Part shown: in pieces, positions 23,005 through 33,685 of the stretch
How the letters are laid out: every line of letters begins with the position of its first letter
Numbering within the stretch: position 1 is the stretch's first letter
NCBI GenBank assembly: GCA_030762895.1
Contig: JAUPTC010000020.1
Span: 310,001 to 374,000, forward strand
DNA length: 64,000 bases
Origin: Sophora flavescens
Taxonomy: Eukaryota > Streptophyta > Magnoliopsida > Fabales > Fabaceae
Reading direction: 5' to 3'
Translations under genes and position numbers: made by a program
The notes under the pieces: model-generated
Told to the model about the DNA's origin: nothing
What the model saw: only the letters and a program-made list of their open reading frames with translations
Databases searched by the model: none

Positions 23005-24448
23005 TTATATGAGATCTGCAGAGTGAGAAGGTTCAGCTTCCGTCACTGTAAACACTCTCCCAGTGACCCACTGTCCGCAATCTCTAGCTATATGACCAGG
23101 TTTTCCACAGTGGAAGCAACTAGGTTTCTCCTTACAATTTCTAACATGATGAGGTCCTCCGCATCTAAAGCAAACCAAGCTCTTTTGCGGCTCCTGACCT
23201 GCTCCTGGATCTCTTCTCCTAGCTTCACCTCCATAACTTCCAGCTCCTTTACCAACAGCTGGGTCACTGCCCGCTTTCTCTGTCTACACTTACGAGCATA
23301 ATGACCTGGTTTACCACAATGGAAACAACTAGGTTTTTCCTGTAATCTCTAAAATGATGCGATCCTCTCATCATCCAAAGCAAGCATAGACTTGTTGTTG
23401 TTGATCCGATCTAACCACTAGTGTTGGTGCAGCTGTCTGCACTGGTTTAGTATATGGTCCCCATCTCCCTTGAGAACCACTCTCTACCCTCCTTGGAGAA
23501 CCTGATCGATTAGGGCCTCGACTTCTTGGTTGTTTCATCTCAAGATCTTGCCTCCGGTCTATCTTTGTCTATAGCACCGCAACTATCAACCAACTCCGGA
23601 AAACACCGAATATCTAAATACACTACAGCTCTTCGCAGCTCATGTCGCAATCCTTCTTCAAACCTTCTACACCGCCAATCCTCATCTGGGAATCTCTGAT
23701 AGAATTTTGAAAACTTAATCAGAGCCTCAAAGCGTGATACATAATCGCCTACAGTCATGTTTCCTTGTCGAAGACTAGTAAACTTCCTCTCCTTCGCACG
23801 TCGGACTACATTCGGAAAATAATTCTCGAAGAAGCATTCAAGAAACAATCGCCAGCAGATAATCCTACCCTCTAACTCCAAGTAATCTTATCTTACCTCT
23901 CCACCAAGACTCTGCTTCTCCGGTTGGCATGTATGCAAGCATAAGTCACTTTCCTCCCCTCCATGCAGCGCATGGTGTCAAATATCTTCTCTATCTCTTG
24001 TACCCACCATTCTCGCCTTCTTTGGGTCATAGTCCCCTGAATCGTGGTGGCTTCCCTTTTAGGAAAATAATCAATTCCCGCCTCCTCGGTTTCAATGGTC
24101 GTTATTTGATTCTGCAGTCCTCGCCGCTCTTTGTTTATTTGTAGCATCTTCGTATTCTCGCTTGTGTTTGAAATAGCAAGGTAGCAGCTATCGTTTCCAT
24201 GATATTGGGAGTCGCAGATGACTCTCCTCCATTTCCATTAGGATTAACCTCACCATTGTCGGCCCAATGGTTCCCTCAGGAGTTCTATCGCTACTAATAA
24301 TCGGACTTCTTCTTCCATTAGCCATGATTCTGTAACAGAAATCATCCTCTCTCATCAGTATGACATATAACACTACATAGACAGGTATATAAATACCATA
24401 TGCCATACTAATGCTAATTATCGCATCGGGTTCGGACACACTACCCAA
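23005..24448 (-). pseudogene. Gag of element C, copy 2, broken by several frameshifts
   Basis: This is colinear with the intact gag at 16388-17827, but the frame changes repeatedly. Readable pieces are 24188-24448 (N-terminus), 23893-24147, 23540-23881 (capsid-type domain) and about 23005-23301 (last zinc knuckles). Breaks near 24262, 24160, 23937, 23880, 23567, 23341 and 23262 all fall at CTG or CAG in the intact copy: for example GCAGC reads as GCAAGC at 23937, and CTGCTG as CTCGCTT near 24160. That pattern suggests base-calling errors at methylated CHG sites, so the real copy may be less damaged than it looks. Confidence 0.85.
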
Positions 24449-24537
24449 CTTCTAAGCATAGTTAAAATCCGATGTGGACTCAACTAGACACGGCCAGTAA
24501 CACATCCTAGACCTCACAGTCCGATTAGAATCGAACT

Positions 24538-24549
24538 GCTCTGATACCA
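24538..24549 (-). promoter_or_regulatory. Primer-binding site for initiator tRNA-Met, element C copy 2
   Basis: TGGTATCAGAGC on the - strand, five bases inside LTR 3, identical to the site at 17917-17928. Confidence 0.9.
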
Positions 24550-24554
24550 CCAAA

Positions 24555-27500
24555 TGAGACACCCCGTTGTGCCCCATTGTATTATTACATTAAATCCTTA
24601 ATTAGTTATTTACTTAATGTTGCGCGCTTATCGTTGAAAATACGTAAAAATTAAAAACTTAATTAATAATTAGATAACTTCTACAAATATACAACACACC
24701 AACTATTTTACATAAATACACACCTAAGTATCCTTTATCTTACACAACATTCTTATAACTAACGGAAACAAAACATCTTATGTGACTCCACGGCCTTAAA
24801 CTAACTACACCACATTATTAGGATCAGTAGGTTGTTCTTCAACGTCAACTTCATATGGGACGTCGTTCAACTCTTCAACTATCTCCGTCTCGTATAGGGT
24901 TCCATCCATCTCCTCCGTAACATAGTCGTCCATATGGTCTTCTAACGAAACAAAGTAGATATACACCAAAATACAGAAATAGGGAGATAAGAAACAGTTC
25001 TATCATCATAAGTGGAAAAGATTCATAGCATATAATACAATAATAGTCACAGACACGCATCATTCAAAATCAACAATCATCCTCAATTCACTATATATCA
25101 TCCTCTACCCTTCAACTCATGCAACTAGACCTTTATGCTGATGTGGCCACTACTACTCCTGTCACACATCCCTCGTTAGGGATGATGCCACGCCCAAGTG
25201 ACACGTTCCCCACGCCGGTGCACATTCTTATCCATGGTAAGAATGCTCATGCAAAGCAATGACACTATAGCTGCACTGTATCGTCGGTGCACACCCTGAT
25301 TCTCTCTCTCACTCTGTCAAGGGTGCTCATGCAAAGCAATGACACTATAGTTGCACAACCTAAATTCTAATTTGGAACGGTCCACGAGAACTTCTGACCT
25401 CGTGTATCTCAAATACACGGTTATGAACACCAATGCAACATATGATTCTCACTGACTTTTATCAATAACAACCTAGTACCTCAAGCTTTTCCTCATAACC
25501 TCCACTTACATACTATATCACATTACTTCTATACCATAATAGCGAGGCACTTCTAATTCATATTCAAAACTCTCACCCAAACAAAATACCTCCGAGCAAT
25601 ATTTATCTTTCCTTAAAATCATCTAAGCATAGTATCAAACCCAGGCAGATCATGCATAACACATTAATCAACAGAATATTCAATTATCTCAATATCATAT
25701 AAGGCAATTTATCACAACCAAATCATAATAGTTCAACCAAATAAATAACAAAGTCAGACTCTGTCACGGCCGTGACAGACAACAAAGACAAGAATCCTAC
25801 AACACAGAACATGTCACGGCCTGGCCATGACAACCATCACGGCCGTGATGACAGAAAGCAAACATCCTCAATATCATAATTATTCAAACACCGAAACAAT
25901 ACGTCACATGCAGATGGAATACCTCAACCAGCGTATCACAAACAAATAAAAGTAAATAATTCAAACATCCGCAAATATGAATAATCAACCTAAGGCGATA
26001 AACCCACAATTCCCAAATCGTCATTGGTTTTACGGAAAAGATTTCAATACGATTTTGGTATTGTCGATTACTCGACCACTAGTAGGGTTTAGGTCGCCCT
26101 ACACCATTATTATAAATTATATACTACTTATCGATTCCGACGATGGAATGGTTCTTTCTCCCACCCGAGTTTGCACCGAAAACACGTACTCGACGATCCT
26201 CGTTATCCCGCCCACGAGTTAACACAATCACCTTCAACCAAACAACATAATTATAATTAATCAACTAACACCCATCTACGACACTTTAGGGCTAGGTTCG
26301 GCCAAGACTTAGAATTAGGTTTAGTCATCTTTTGGGTCCTAATTACTAGAGTCTTAACTAACATAGATTACTTATTACATGACTAAAATTTGAAACAAAA
26401 TCCTCTAACCTTTAGGGTTAGGGTTTAGGCCAAGGGCTGACTTTTAGGGTTCAAAATCCTTAAAATTCTTAATCATGATTAAGTCATAGATTAATGATCC
26501 TTGATTAACCTAAATCATGGATTAGTGACTAAACAACTAAAGTTGAAACTCAAAACTTTCTAACTCTTTTATACATAGATTCGGCCTCAACATAATCTTA
26601 GGGTTAGGGTTCTTAGTTTAATAAACCAACTTGGATTTATTAATCATACATACTAATAGCTTGATTAACAAGATCATTAATGAAAACCATGAACAAAAAC
26701 TCTACCAAACCTACTTTGATAGATTCGCCAAGGCTAGGTTTTCAAGAAAGAAATTTTTGATTGCTTCATGCTCTTGGATTTAGATAGTAGACATGATATC
26801 TAGAAGATAGAAAGTAGTTTCATCATCATTAGATTTTCCTAGGATTTATTATGATTTTTCAAAGTTCTAGGGTTTGAAACTTGAAAATGATGAACCACCA
26901 TGATATAAGTCTTGAATCAAGAAACTATCTAAAGAACATAGGCATGATTAAGAACAAAGATTAGGATTTACCTCTTGAGAATCAATGATGAAGACAATCC
27001 AAGAACTTGCTTTGAGAAACTTAGAACTAAGAACTTAGAACTTTAGAGTTTTAGAAGACAACTAACCAAAGAACTAAATGAAAAGTGAGAGAAAGGTATT
27101 TATAGTGTAAGTGGCGACATCTCAAGAAGAATCTAGATGAAGATGAGTTGTCATGTTAAAAGGATCAAAGTGCAATTAAGTTCCAAGGACCACATTGCAA
27201 AGATTCCAATAGTTGAAGGACTAGTTTGCAAATAGACAATAAAATGTCATGATGATGATTTTTGTCACATTAAATGCTAGCTTATCTTTGACTTAGTTGG
27301 CTGATTTTGGTGTCATAGATATTTTAGAGAAAACCTAACTTGTTGAAGAAGATTTGTTGAAGAAGATTGTTGAAGAAGATTGTTGAAGAAAAATCAAGAA
27401 TGATGTAGAAAAGTGTGGAACATTCTAGAAAAATCTTGATTCATCCATCAAATGAGAAAGTCATCTTCTCTCATGGGCTTATGTATTTGGGCTTGACACA

Positions 27501-28224
27501 TTTGGGCTTAGTTTCATTTTCTTGTTTGTTGTGGGGCCCACTTGAAGATTTAAGCCTTTAAACCTAAGATAAGAAACTTAAATGGGCTTTATGGACTCAA
27601 CTATGAACTAGAAAAGTTTGGGCTTCTAAGTCACGACCATTTAAGGTTAGAAACAAGGATTCTAGCCCAATCCACTTGAAAAAACGAAAAAAACTAATTT
27701 AGGGACATAAGGGTAATTTACGTAAAGTTCATGGACTTAATCAGTAAATTTCAAATTTTCTATTTAACCCTGAAAAACCTTCTAGACTTAAAAATATGAT
27801 TCATCCCATTGAATCATCTCAAAATCCTAATATAAACCCTCTATCCACTCTTAGAAACTCTAATTTCCCTTTCGTCGTCTCACCCGATTACGTGTTCCAC
27901 TGAAAAACGTAATTTATTTTATTTTTTTCTGAAAAAATTCTATCAATACAGAATCGTAGAAAATAAAATACTAAACTTAAGTCTTTCGCTCACGAATTAA
28001 AATTTGGTTTTCGAGCAGTAAACTTTATCACAATAAAACACAAAACGGCAGACCGGCTTCCGCCTCGAATTTTCAACCAAAAACTTCCCCGTAACCTTAT
28101 GAAAATAAGTATAACAAGGAAATGACCTTGGTTTATCCAAAATCATTTTCTAAGTCTCGGATAAAAATATATATTTATATATTTATTACCGACATTACAA
28201 AGCAGCGAAAATCGGGGTGTTACA
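24555..28224 (-). repeat. LTR 3 of element C (5' LTR on the - strand)
   Basis: This 3670-bp LTR starts TGAGACACCCC and ends GGGGTGTTACA, followed by the GCTTC target duplication. It has the same internal landmarks as LTR 1: palindromic cluster about 25761-25860, telomere-like words about 26412-26429, TATA box 27097-27104. Confidence 0.92.
27097..27104 (-). promoter_or_regulatory. TATA box, LTR 3 of element C
   Basis: CTATAAATACC on the - strand. As the 5'-most LTR of the tandem, this is the natural promoter for a transcript through internal region 2. Confidence 0.6.
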
Positions 28225-28229
28225 GCTTC
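28225..28229. other. Target site duplication GCTTC, right side of element C
   Basis: Matches 11316-11320. It lies directly after the terminus TTACA at 28224. Confidence 0.92.
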
Positions 28230-28280
28230 TAACTCTCGTGATTTCAGTCCCAAGTCTGACTTCTATAGGTCTGACACCTA

Positions 28281-28445
28281 AGTTCACCGCTAGGTTCCTC
28301 CTTAGAATGTCTCAGTCATGTAAATAACCTAAGTTCACCGCTAGGTTCCTCCTTAGAATATCCACGCCTCGTTGATAAGTGGGGCCGGACTTTACGAGTG
28401 AAACACACTAGAAATCCTAAGTTCACCACTAGGTTCCTCCTTAGA
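28281..28445. repeat. Three copies of a CCTAAGTTCACCGCTAGG repeat in element B LTR
   Basis: Copies of CTAAGTTCACCGCTAGGTTCCTCCTTAGAA, each about 30 bp, lie near 28281, 28328 and 28418. The same three occur in the other LTR near 34180, 34231 and 34319. Each unit has self-complementary ends (CTAAG...CTTAG), so it could fold as a hairpin. They lie downstream of the TATA box on the - strand, hence in the transcribed leader. Confidence 0.65.
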
Positions 28446-28772
28446 ACGTCTACGTCACGCAAATAAGCGGTCGCCGAATTTACGAGTGATTAACACGCTA
28501 GAAATCAGATCTAAAACAATAACAAAATCAACAACGATTTTACATCAAATCAACAACATTTACAAAAACTCAAGTGAGCCCCAATCCCTAGAAACAAACT
28601 ACTACTCCAGTCTTGCCATGGAGATGACAAGTGGGTTGACAACATAGTGAAAATCGAAAAAGAGAGAGAGAGGAGGAGAAGAGAGATCTATGCCTAGAGT
28701 CCTTCTATGTGTGTACAAGTCTAAGATGATGGATGTGTATCCTTCATCCTATGATCTCGATGCCTTGATCCT

Positions 28773-28780
28773 TATTTATA
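28773..28780 (-). promoter_or_regulatory. TATA box, 3' LTR of element B
   Basis: The - strand reads TTTCTATAAATAAGG. The palindromic cluster begins about 77 bp upstream of it on that strand, as expected for a promoter-proximal regulatory array. Confidence 0.6.
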
Positions 28781-28856
28781 GAAATTGGGAAGTTAGAGTC
28801 CCAATCCAACTCAAAATCTGATCTATTTCGGTTGCTTTCGATCCAAGTAATGCGCG

Positions 28857-29156
28857 CCACGGCCGTGATGGCCATCACGGCCATCCCGTGACGGATTCTG
28901 ATTCTGGCCGTTTTGTCAAATTCCAGACTCTCGCGTGGCGAGCCTATGCTCGCGTCGCGAGCCCTCTGTTCATGGCCGTGTTCTGAATCACGGCTGTGGC
29001 CGTGATGGTCTCTGACTTGTGGTGGTCTTAGGTCACGGCCGTGATGGATATCACGGCTAGGCCGTGACAGACTCTGACTTCAGCCTTTGTTCTTTTTCAA
29101 TTTTGCTCGATCATGGCCGTGATGGGCATCACGGCTAGGCCGTGATGGGCTCTGTT
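28857..29156. repeat. CG-rich palindromic word array in element B 3' LTR
   Basis: Repeats of the form ATCACGGC...GGCCGTGAT, each followed by about TCTG, are mixed with CTCGCGTCGCGAG-type words near 28932-28962. At least eight copies of CACGGC/GCCGTG-type half sites can be seen. The array lies upstream of the TATA box on the element's strand. A copy lies at 34757-35060. Confidence 0.85.
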
Positions 29157-29372
29157 TGGCTCATTTTCTGCACTTTTAAATCTCCATCTTCATCCAAACT
29201 TCATCATCGTTGATCTTGAGCATTTTACCCTTGATTTCTGCAAAACAACACCCGAAAACCGCCTTACCCATTCCAAAGGAAAATTAACCTAAAATCTAAT
29301 AAAAATATGCCTAAACTACATGAAAATGCATGCAAAATGATAGACAAAGATGATGTGAAATCACACTCATCA

Positions 29373-29390
29373 AATCACCCCAAGCTTAAA
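29373..29390 (-). promoter_or_regulatory. Polypurine tract of element B
   Basis: The - strand reads AAGCTTGGGGTGATT directly before the LTR start TGATGAG, preceded by GAGGACAAGCAAAG. This is the typical Athila/Tat arrangement and supports the - orientation. Confidence 0.85.
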
Positions 29391-30777
29391 ACTTTGCTTG
29401 TCCTCAAGCAATTACTCAGGCCATAAGATAAATCAATCAAAGCGTGGATAGTGAACCAAGAACCCTAGAAGCTAATCCAAGTGACAGGCATATTTAATAA
29501 GCACTCAAGAGATAATCAAGTTCAAGTTCAATTAGAAGCTTAGGTTCTTCAAGTTCATATTCTCACTGATTTGGGCACTCATCTCACCTCACTCAAGTAT
29601 TTTAGGGTATATGACCATTCACTCCATTTCCTCAAGGAAAGTATTTTACCATAGGCTTGACTATTAACCAAATCTCTACTTTATTAATGAAAACACTTAA
29701 GAATCAAGAGGTCCTTTCCTTTGGTTGTAATGTGGCCGCGGGATTTATTGTAAGGTGGGAAAATCAAGGAAAGGGAATTTCAAGAAGGCTAGACAAATCA
29801 TCAAACATTGCAAAGCATGACACCTTCTAAAATATCCCTTTTTGGGCTTTGGTTTACTTTTCCACCTTTCTTCCTTCTATTTTTTTTTTCTTCTTTTCTT
29901 TTCATTTCTCACTTTCTTTTGTCATCCCCTTCTCCATTTTTTTTTGTGTTTATTTCGTTTTTATTTATTTGGAGAAGGGGAGATTTATAGCTCAAGAGAA
30001 ATTATTTTCTAGCTTTTTCATCCCATACTTTTTCCAACTACCATTTTGCCCTTTTTGTAATACTTTAAAAGGTGCCATACCAAGCATTATTTATCAAAGT
30101 AATTCAAGGTACCAAGAAAAGTATTTTTTTTTTCTTTTAGGCTCGAAACTGGGCAACTAAGGGGTAGCATTTAAACATTCAAAGCTCGGGAGGCCGGAAA
30201 AATACCTAGTGCCTCAATCATTTCCAAAAATGTTTTCAAAAATTTTTAAGTTTCGAAATGGTTTCAAGTCAAGTTCTAGAAAATACAGTCCAAGAGGAAT
30301 TACAACACTCTATCACAAGAAATGGGGTAAATTTAGTGAATACCCCCTATTTGGCTCAAAATCTTACATTTAGTAGTTCAAAAATCAGTGAGGAACACAA
30401 ATCTAAGGAACCACATGCTAATTATCAACTATCAAAAGTTTATCTCAAGAATTTTTATTTTTAGTCATATCACAAGAATAATGAAAAATTGGGTTCGAAA
30501 ATTCACTATCTCAATTCATTTGGCTCCAAGTTCTCACAATTGGATGCATGTTCTAAGTGAGGGGCAATCTAAAGAATGTGATCATACCAATCTATGCCTA
30601 TGTGAATGCAATATGAATGCAACAATGCATATGCAAAAATACCCTTACCCCAAGCTTGATTACTTACATTGTCTCCAATGTAAATAATCAAGTCGGAGAG
30701 AGGAGAAAAATGGAACAACTTACCGAGTCGGTAGCGGGTGTTGGCTCACATTCCAGTCGAAACTTGGGTGGAAATTT

Positions 30778-30947
30778 CATCACGGCCGTGAGGCTCATCA
30801 CGGGTAGGCCATGATGCTCTCTGCCCTCAATGTCCTTCTCATCACGCCCGTGATGTGTATCACGGCTAGGCCGTGATCCTTTCTGTGCTCTTGTATTAGT
30901 TCATCACGGCCGTGACCACTGTCACGACCAGGGCGTGATAGCTTCTG
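30778..30947. repeat. CG-rich palindromic word array in the element B internal region
   Basis: Three pairs of ATCACGGCC/GGCCGTGAT-type words, near 30779-30814, 30841-30876 and 30902-30941, are each followed by CTCTCTG, TTTCTG or CTTCTG. It lies outside the LTR, so the word family is not confined to promoters. Confidence 0.8.
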
Positions 30948-31084
30948 ACTTTATTTTTCTCTGCTCTTCTTCCCTTTCTCAACCTGAAAACACTAGACAA
31001 CCCTATTAATGATTTTTTTGCCTCTTGATCTTCTCAAATTATTCAAGAGGTTAAATCAAAACAAAAGGAAAAGGGAAAGAAAAA

Positions 31085-31102
31085 CTTGGGTTGCCTCCCA
31101 AG
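31085..31102. other. Perfect short hairpin CTTGGG-TTGCCT-CCCAAG
   Basis: A six-base stem with a six-base loop lies just beyond the protease reading frame, next to GAAGCGCTT. A TTGGGAGGCAACCCAAG word of this kind is familiar from Athila/Tat elements. Role unknown. Confidence 0.5.
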
Positions 31103-31145
31103 AAGCGCTTGTTTATGGTCTTAAGCTTGACCATACTTCCTTCAA

Positions 31146-32243
31146 TCAACCGGGGTCGGCTGGGCGTAGAGGTGCCGGAACAATTCTCTTCCAAGGAACT
31201 CCTTCAAAAAGCCGTTTCTGCTCAAACGGCCAATAACGCTTCCGCTTCGCTCTTTTCTCTCGGAGCTTCCTTGCCTTCCTTCCTTCCGGCGGAAGTTTTG
31301 TTTCCGCATGGACAGCAACTCCTATTCCGTCACTGCTGGGTGCATCATTAGCCATGCATATCTTCGGAGTTGCTTCCATGTTCAGCTCTTCTTTTACCAC
31401 TGGAGACGTGATACCAATTCTGCACACATGGCTCTCAAAAGGAGGGTTATTATAAGAGTTAGTAAAATGAAAATCGACCCTACCTTCCTCTACATTTAGA
31501 GAGAGTTTACCATTCCTTACGTCTATTAATGCTCCAGCGGTTGCCAAGAATGGCCTTCCTAAAATGATGGGGAATTTAGAATTCCCTTTCATGTCCAATA
31601 CCAGGAAGTCGGTAGGGATGAAGAATTTCCCTACCTTCACAGGGACATCCTCTAGTATGCCTAGAGGAGTCCTAGTTGAGCCATCCGCGAATTGCAAGGA
31701 GAATTTGAACGGTCTCAACTCTTTACTTTCCAACCTTTCCATGATAGTGAGGGGCATCAAGCTTGCACTAGCCCCTAAGTCACATAAGGCTTGGTCTATT
31801 TGCATTTTTTCAATCGAGCAAGCGATAGAGAAACTACCTGGGTCCTTCAGTTTAGGAGGCATATTAGATTTGTTCATGACATTTGGCTCCTCAGTTAAGC
31901 TCTTAATTTCTACTTCCACTTGCTTTCTCTTGACCAACCTTTGTGGTAAAGGTATCGGGGGTTGGTACAGTGGTGGAGGGACGTACTTTGGTTCTGGCTC
32001 TTCATCTTCGCTCATGTCCTCCTCTGGTTCCACGTCCATTTCAGCTACCCCCACCCCAAGCTTATCATCCCTTAAGTGTATGGCATTACAATGCTCATTT
32101 GGATTTGCTTCGGGTTGCCCCGGGAATGTACCCTTAGGTCTCGAGTATGTGCTGGCTTGTTGGGCAATTTGGGTTTCCAGCATCTTGTTATGAGTTGCTA
32201 AGTTGTCGACCTTAGATGCTAGCTCCTTTATTGCTTCACTCAC
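31146..32243 (-). CDS. Element B protease segment (aspartic protease with Gag-Pol linker)
   Basis: This part of the polyprotein would cut Gag and Pol during particle maturation. The open frame has 365 codons from its first Met, but reading probably begins upstream, as it is joined to gag by a frame change near 32340. Residues 1-35 look coiled (IKELASKVDNLATHNKMLE) and are followed by an acidic, proline-rich linker to about 105. The retropepsin-like domain covers about 135-255: catalytic DLGA at 155-158 and the ILGRPFLATAGA flap/core region at 227-238. Many Athila-type proteases show this DLGA form. The C-terminal 100 residues are basic and unassigned. No polymerase follows. Confidence 0.85.
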   Translation of the reverse strand: MSEAIKELASKVDNLATHNKMLETQIAQQASTYSRPKGTFPGQPEANPNEHCNAIHLRDDKLGVGVAEMDVEPEEDMSEDEEPEPKYVPPPLYQPPIPLPQRLVKRKQVEVEIKSLTEEPNVMNKSNMPPKLKDPGSFSIACSIEKMQIDQALCDLGASASLMPLTIMERLESKELRPFKFSLQFADGSTRTPLGILEDVPVKVGKFFIPTDFLVLDMKGNSKFPIILGRPFLATAGALIDVRNGKLSLNVEEGRVDFHFTNSYNNPPFESHVCRIGITSPVVKEELNMEATPKICMANDAPSSDGIGVAVHAETKLPPEGRKARKLREKRAKRKRYWPFEQKRLFEGVPWKRIVPAPLRPADPG

Positions 32244-33526
32244 TGCCCTTCCTTGTTGTCTAAACTCCTCATTCTGTTTTGTCTGAGTTTCAACAAAACT
32301 TTCAAATAAAGTCTCGAGTTTAGATCTTTGTACCTGAGGATACCCCCTGTCTTGCTTGTCTTATTACCCTGGCCCTCTTGGAACTCATGGTTGAGCGTAT
32401 TGCTGTAGTTGCCGTAGGAGAGGTAAGGGTTGTTCTTCCTTTGGTTGTAGGGATTTGGGGGAGCATAGTTGGGCAGTTTCGGGTTCGTGTCATAGAAGTT
32501 GTGACAAGAGTTCACTTGTTCACCCGAAGCGCCAGATCCATGAGCGATACCACGAGGGCATTCCATCATGTCATGTCCCTGCATTCCACAAATCTCACAA
32601 ATAGTGTTAGTAGCACCTATTGCACTCACATTAGCTCTTTCAATCTTATCTAACCGTTTATTTAGTGAGTCAAATTTAGACATAATCAGATCAATGCTAC
32701 TTACTTCAAACTTACCCCCCGAAATCTTGTTCGGGTTATTACCTCTTTCGGAACCCCATTGGTGGTAGTTGGTGAAGACATTCTCAATGATGTTGAATAC
32801 CTCAGTTAGAGGCCTATTCATAAACGCTCCACCGGCTGTAGAATCAAGTGACACCTTCGAAGAGTAATCCAATCCGTTATAGAAGGTGTGCACTATTAAC
32901 CACCTCTCGAGTCCATGGTGCGGGCAAGACTCCAGCAGTCCCTTGTAACGATCCCAAGCTTCCGACAATGATTCTCCGTCTTTCTGGAAGAAGCCGGTGA
33001 TCTGGGTTCTTATGTAGGCCGTCTTGGATGGAGGGAAGAATTTCTCCAAGAACGCCTACTCCAGTTGGTCCCAAGTAGTCAGGGTGTTAGCGGGAATTTG
33101 CTTAAGCCAGGCCTTCGCCTTTCCAGTGAGAGATGAGGGGAACAATCTCAAACGCACAACATCGACCGAGGCTCCATTAATCCTGATTGCATCGGTGAAC
33201 TCTAAGAATGTCTCTATGTGATCGGTCGGGTCCTCTGAAGGCAATCCTCCGAATTGATGTTGCCTAATCATGTTGATTAGCATGGGCGGTATGGTATAGT
33301 TTTCCGCCTCAATCTCTGGCCTTGCAATCCCAGTTCGCAAGCCTCTAGCATTTGGGGCTGCGTAGTCCTTCAAAGGCTTTGTATCCGGTTGATTCTCCAT
33401 GAGTGGAATGGGAATCAACCTTTCTCCCTCTCTTTGTAGTCTTCTACGTCTGTGGAAGGTCCTCTCGATCTCCGGATCAACTTCACCAAGGCTCCCAAGA
33501 CTTAGGGCTCTTTGCATATAACACAC
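32240..33526 (-). pseudogene. Element B gag, interrupted by one in-frame TAG and a 3' frame change
   Basis: The N-terminal part (33526 to 33059) includes PEIERTFHRRRR, typical of Athila-type Gag, and the start of the capsid domain (LFPSSLTGKAKAWL). A TAG at 33056-33058 follows WDQLE, and the same frame then continues from 33049 with the rest of the domain (FFPPSKTAYIRTQI, LLESCPHHGLERWL). A CX2CX4HX4C zinc knuckle, CEICGMQGHDMMEC, lies at about 32557-32598. The frame leaves that of the protease near 32340, at a run of five C. The stop is compatible with one C-to-T change in a CAG codon, or with a sequencing error at that CAG. Confidence 0.85.
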
Positions 33527-33667
33527 AGAGATGGATACAATAGAAGGAAAAGATTTTATTTTGTTTTTTTATTTTTTTTTAAATTTTTTTTGAAATTAAA
33601 AATCAAATAAAAAGAAAATTTCCAGAAAAATCAATTTCAATATCAATTGAAATTCGAAATGGCACAG
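33527..33667 (-). other. Leader of element B between primer site and gag
   Basis: About 140 bp, rich in A on the - strand and low in complexity (33550-33625). No gene. Confidence 0.7.
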
Positions 33668-33685
33668 TCCCCGGCAAAGGCGCCA
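33668..33685 (-). promoter_or_regulatory. Primer-binding site of element B (tRNA-Asp type)
   Basis: The - strand reads TGGCGCCTTTGCCGGGGA, six bases inside the LTR. It differs at one base from the tRNA-Asp site of family A at 62983 (GTT against TTT). Confidence 0.85.

Larger units (their letters stand above)
11321..28224 (-). mobile_element. Family C: Del/Tekay-like gag-only element in LTR-INT-LTR-INT-LTR form
   Basis: Three LTRs (11321-14996, 17934-21611, 24555-28224; each about 3.67 kb) alternate with two internal regions of about 2.94 kb (14997-17933 and 21612-24554). The whole is flanked by one GCTTC duplication. Repeat periods are 6613 and 6621 bp. The termini (TGTAACACCCC... on the - strand), the initiator tRNA-Met primer site and the polypurine context match the Del/Tekay group of Ty3/gypsy. 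The internal region encodes only Gag, as in the plant class described as TR-GAG. The tandem form most simply comes from unequal recombination between LTRs, or from an assembly duplication. Confidence 0.9.
28230..29372 (-). repeat. 3' LTR of element B, segment right of the nested insertion
   Basis: This continues the LTR interrupted at 11320 and is colinear with about 34143-35275. It carries spaced copies of CCTAAGTTCACCGCTAGG at about 28280-28440, a TATA box on the - strand (28773-28780) and a cluster of CG-rich palindromes (28857-29156). It ends CTCATCA at 29372, next to the polypurine tract. Confidence 0.92.
29391..31145 (-). other. Non-coding 3' region of element B where pol would be expected
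   Basis: No reverse transcriptase, RNase H or integrase sequence is recognisable. The region holds a T-rich (purine on the - strand) tract at about 29860-29975, palindromic words at 30778-30947 and a short hairpin at 31085-31102. Short frames on the + strand are antisense and low complexity. It resembles the family A 3' region joined almost directly to the protease end, as if the polymerase had been deleted. Confidence 0.8.

Noticed and set aside
31564..32193. 209-codon frame on the + strand
   Set aside because: It is the exact antisense of the element B protease segment, which has a clear domain.
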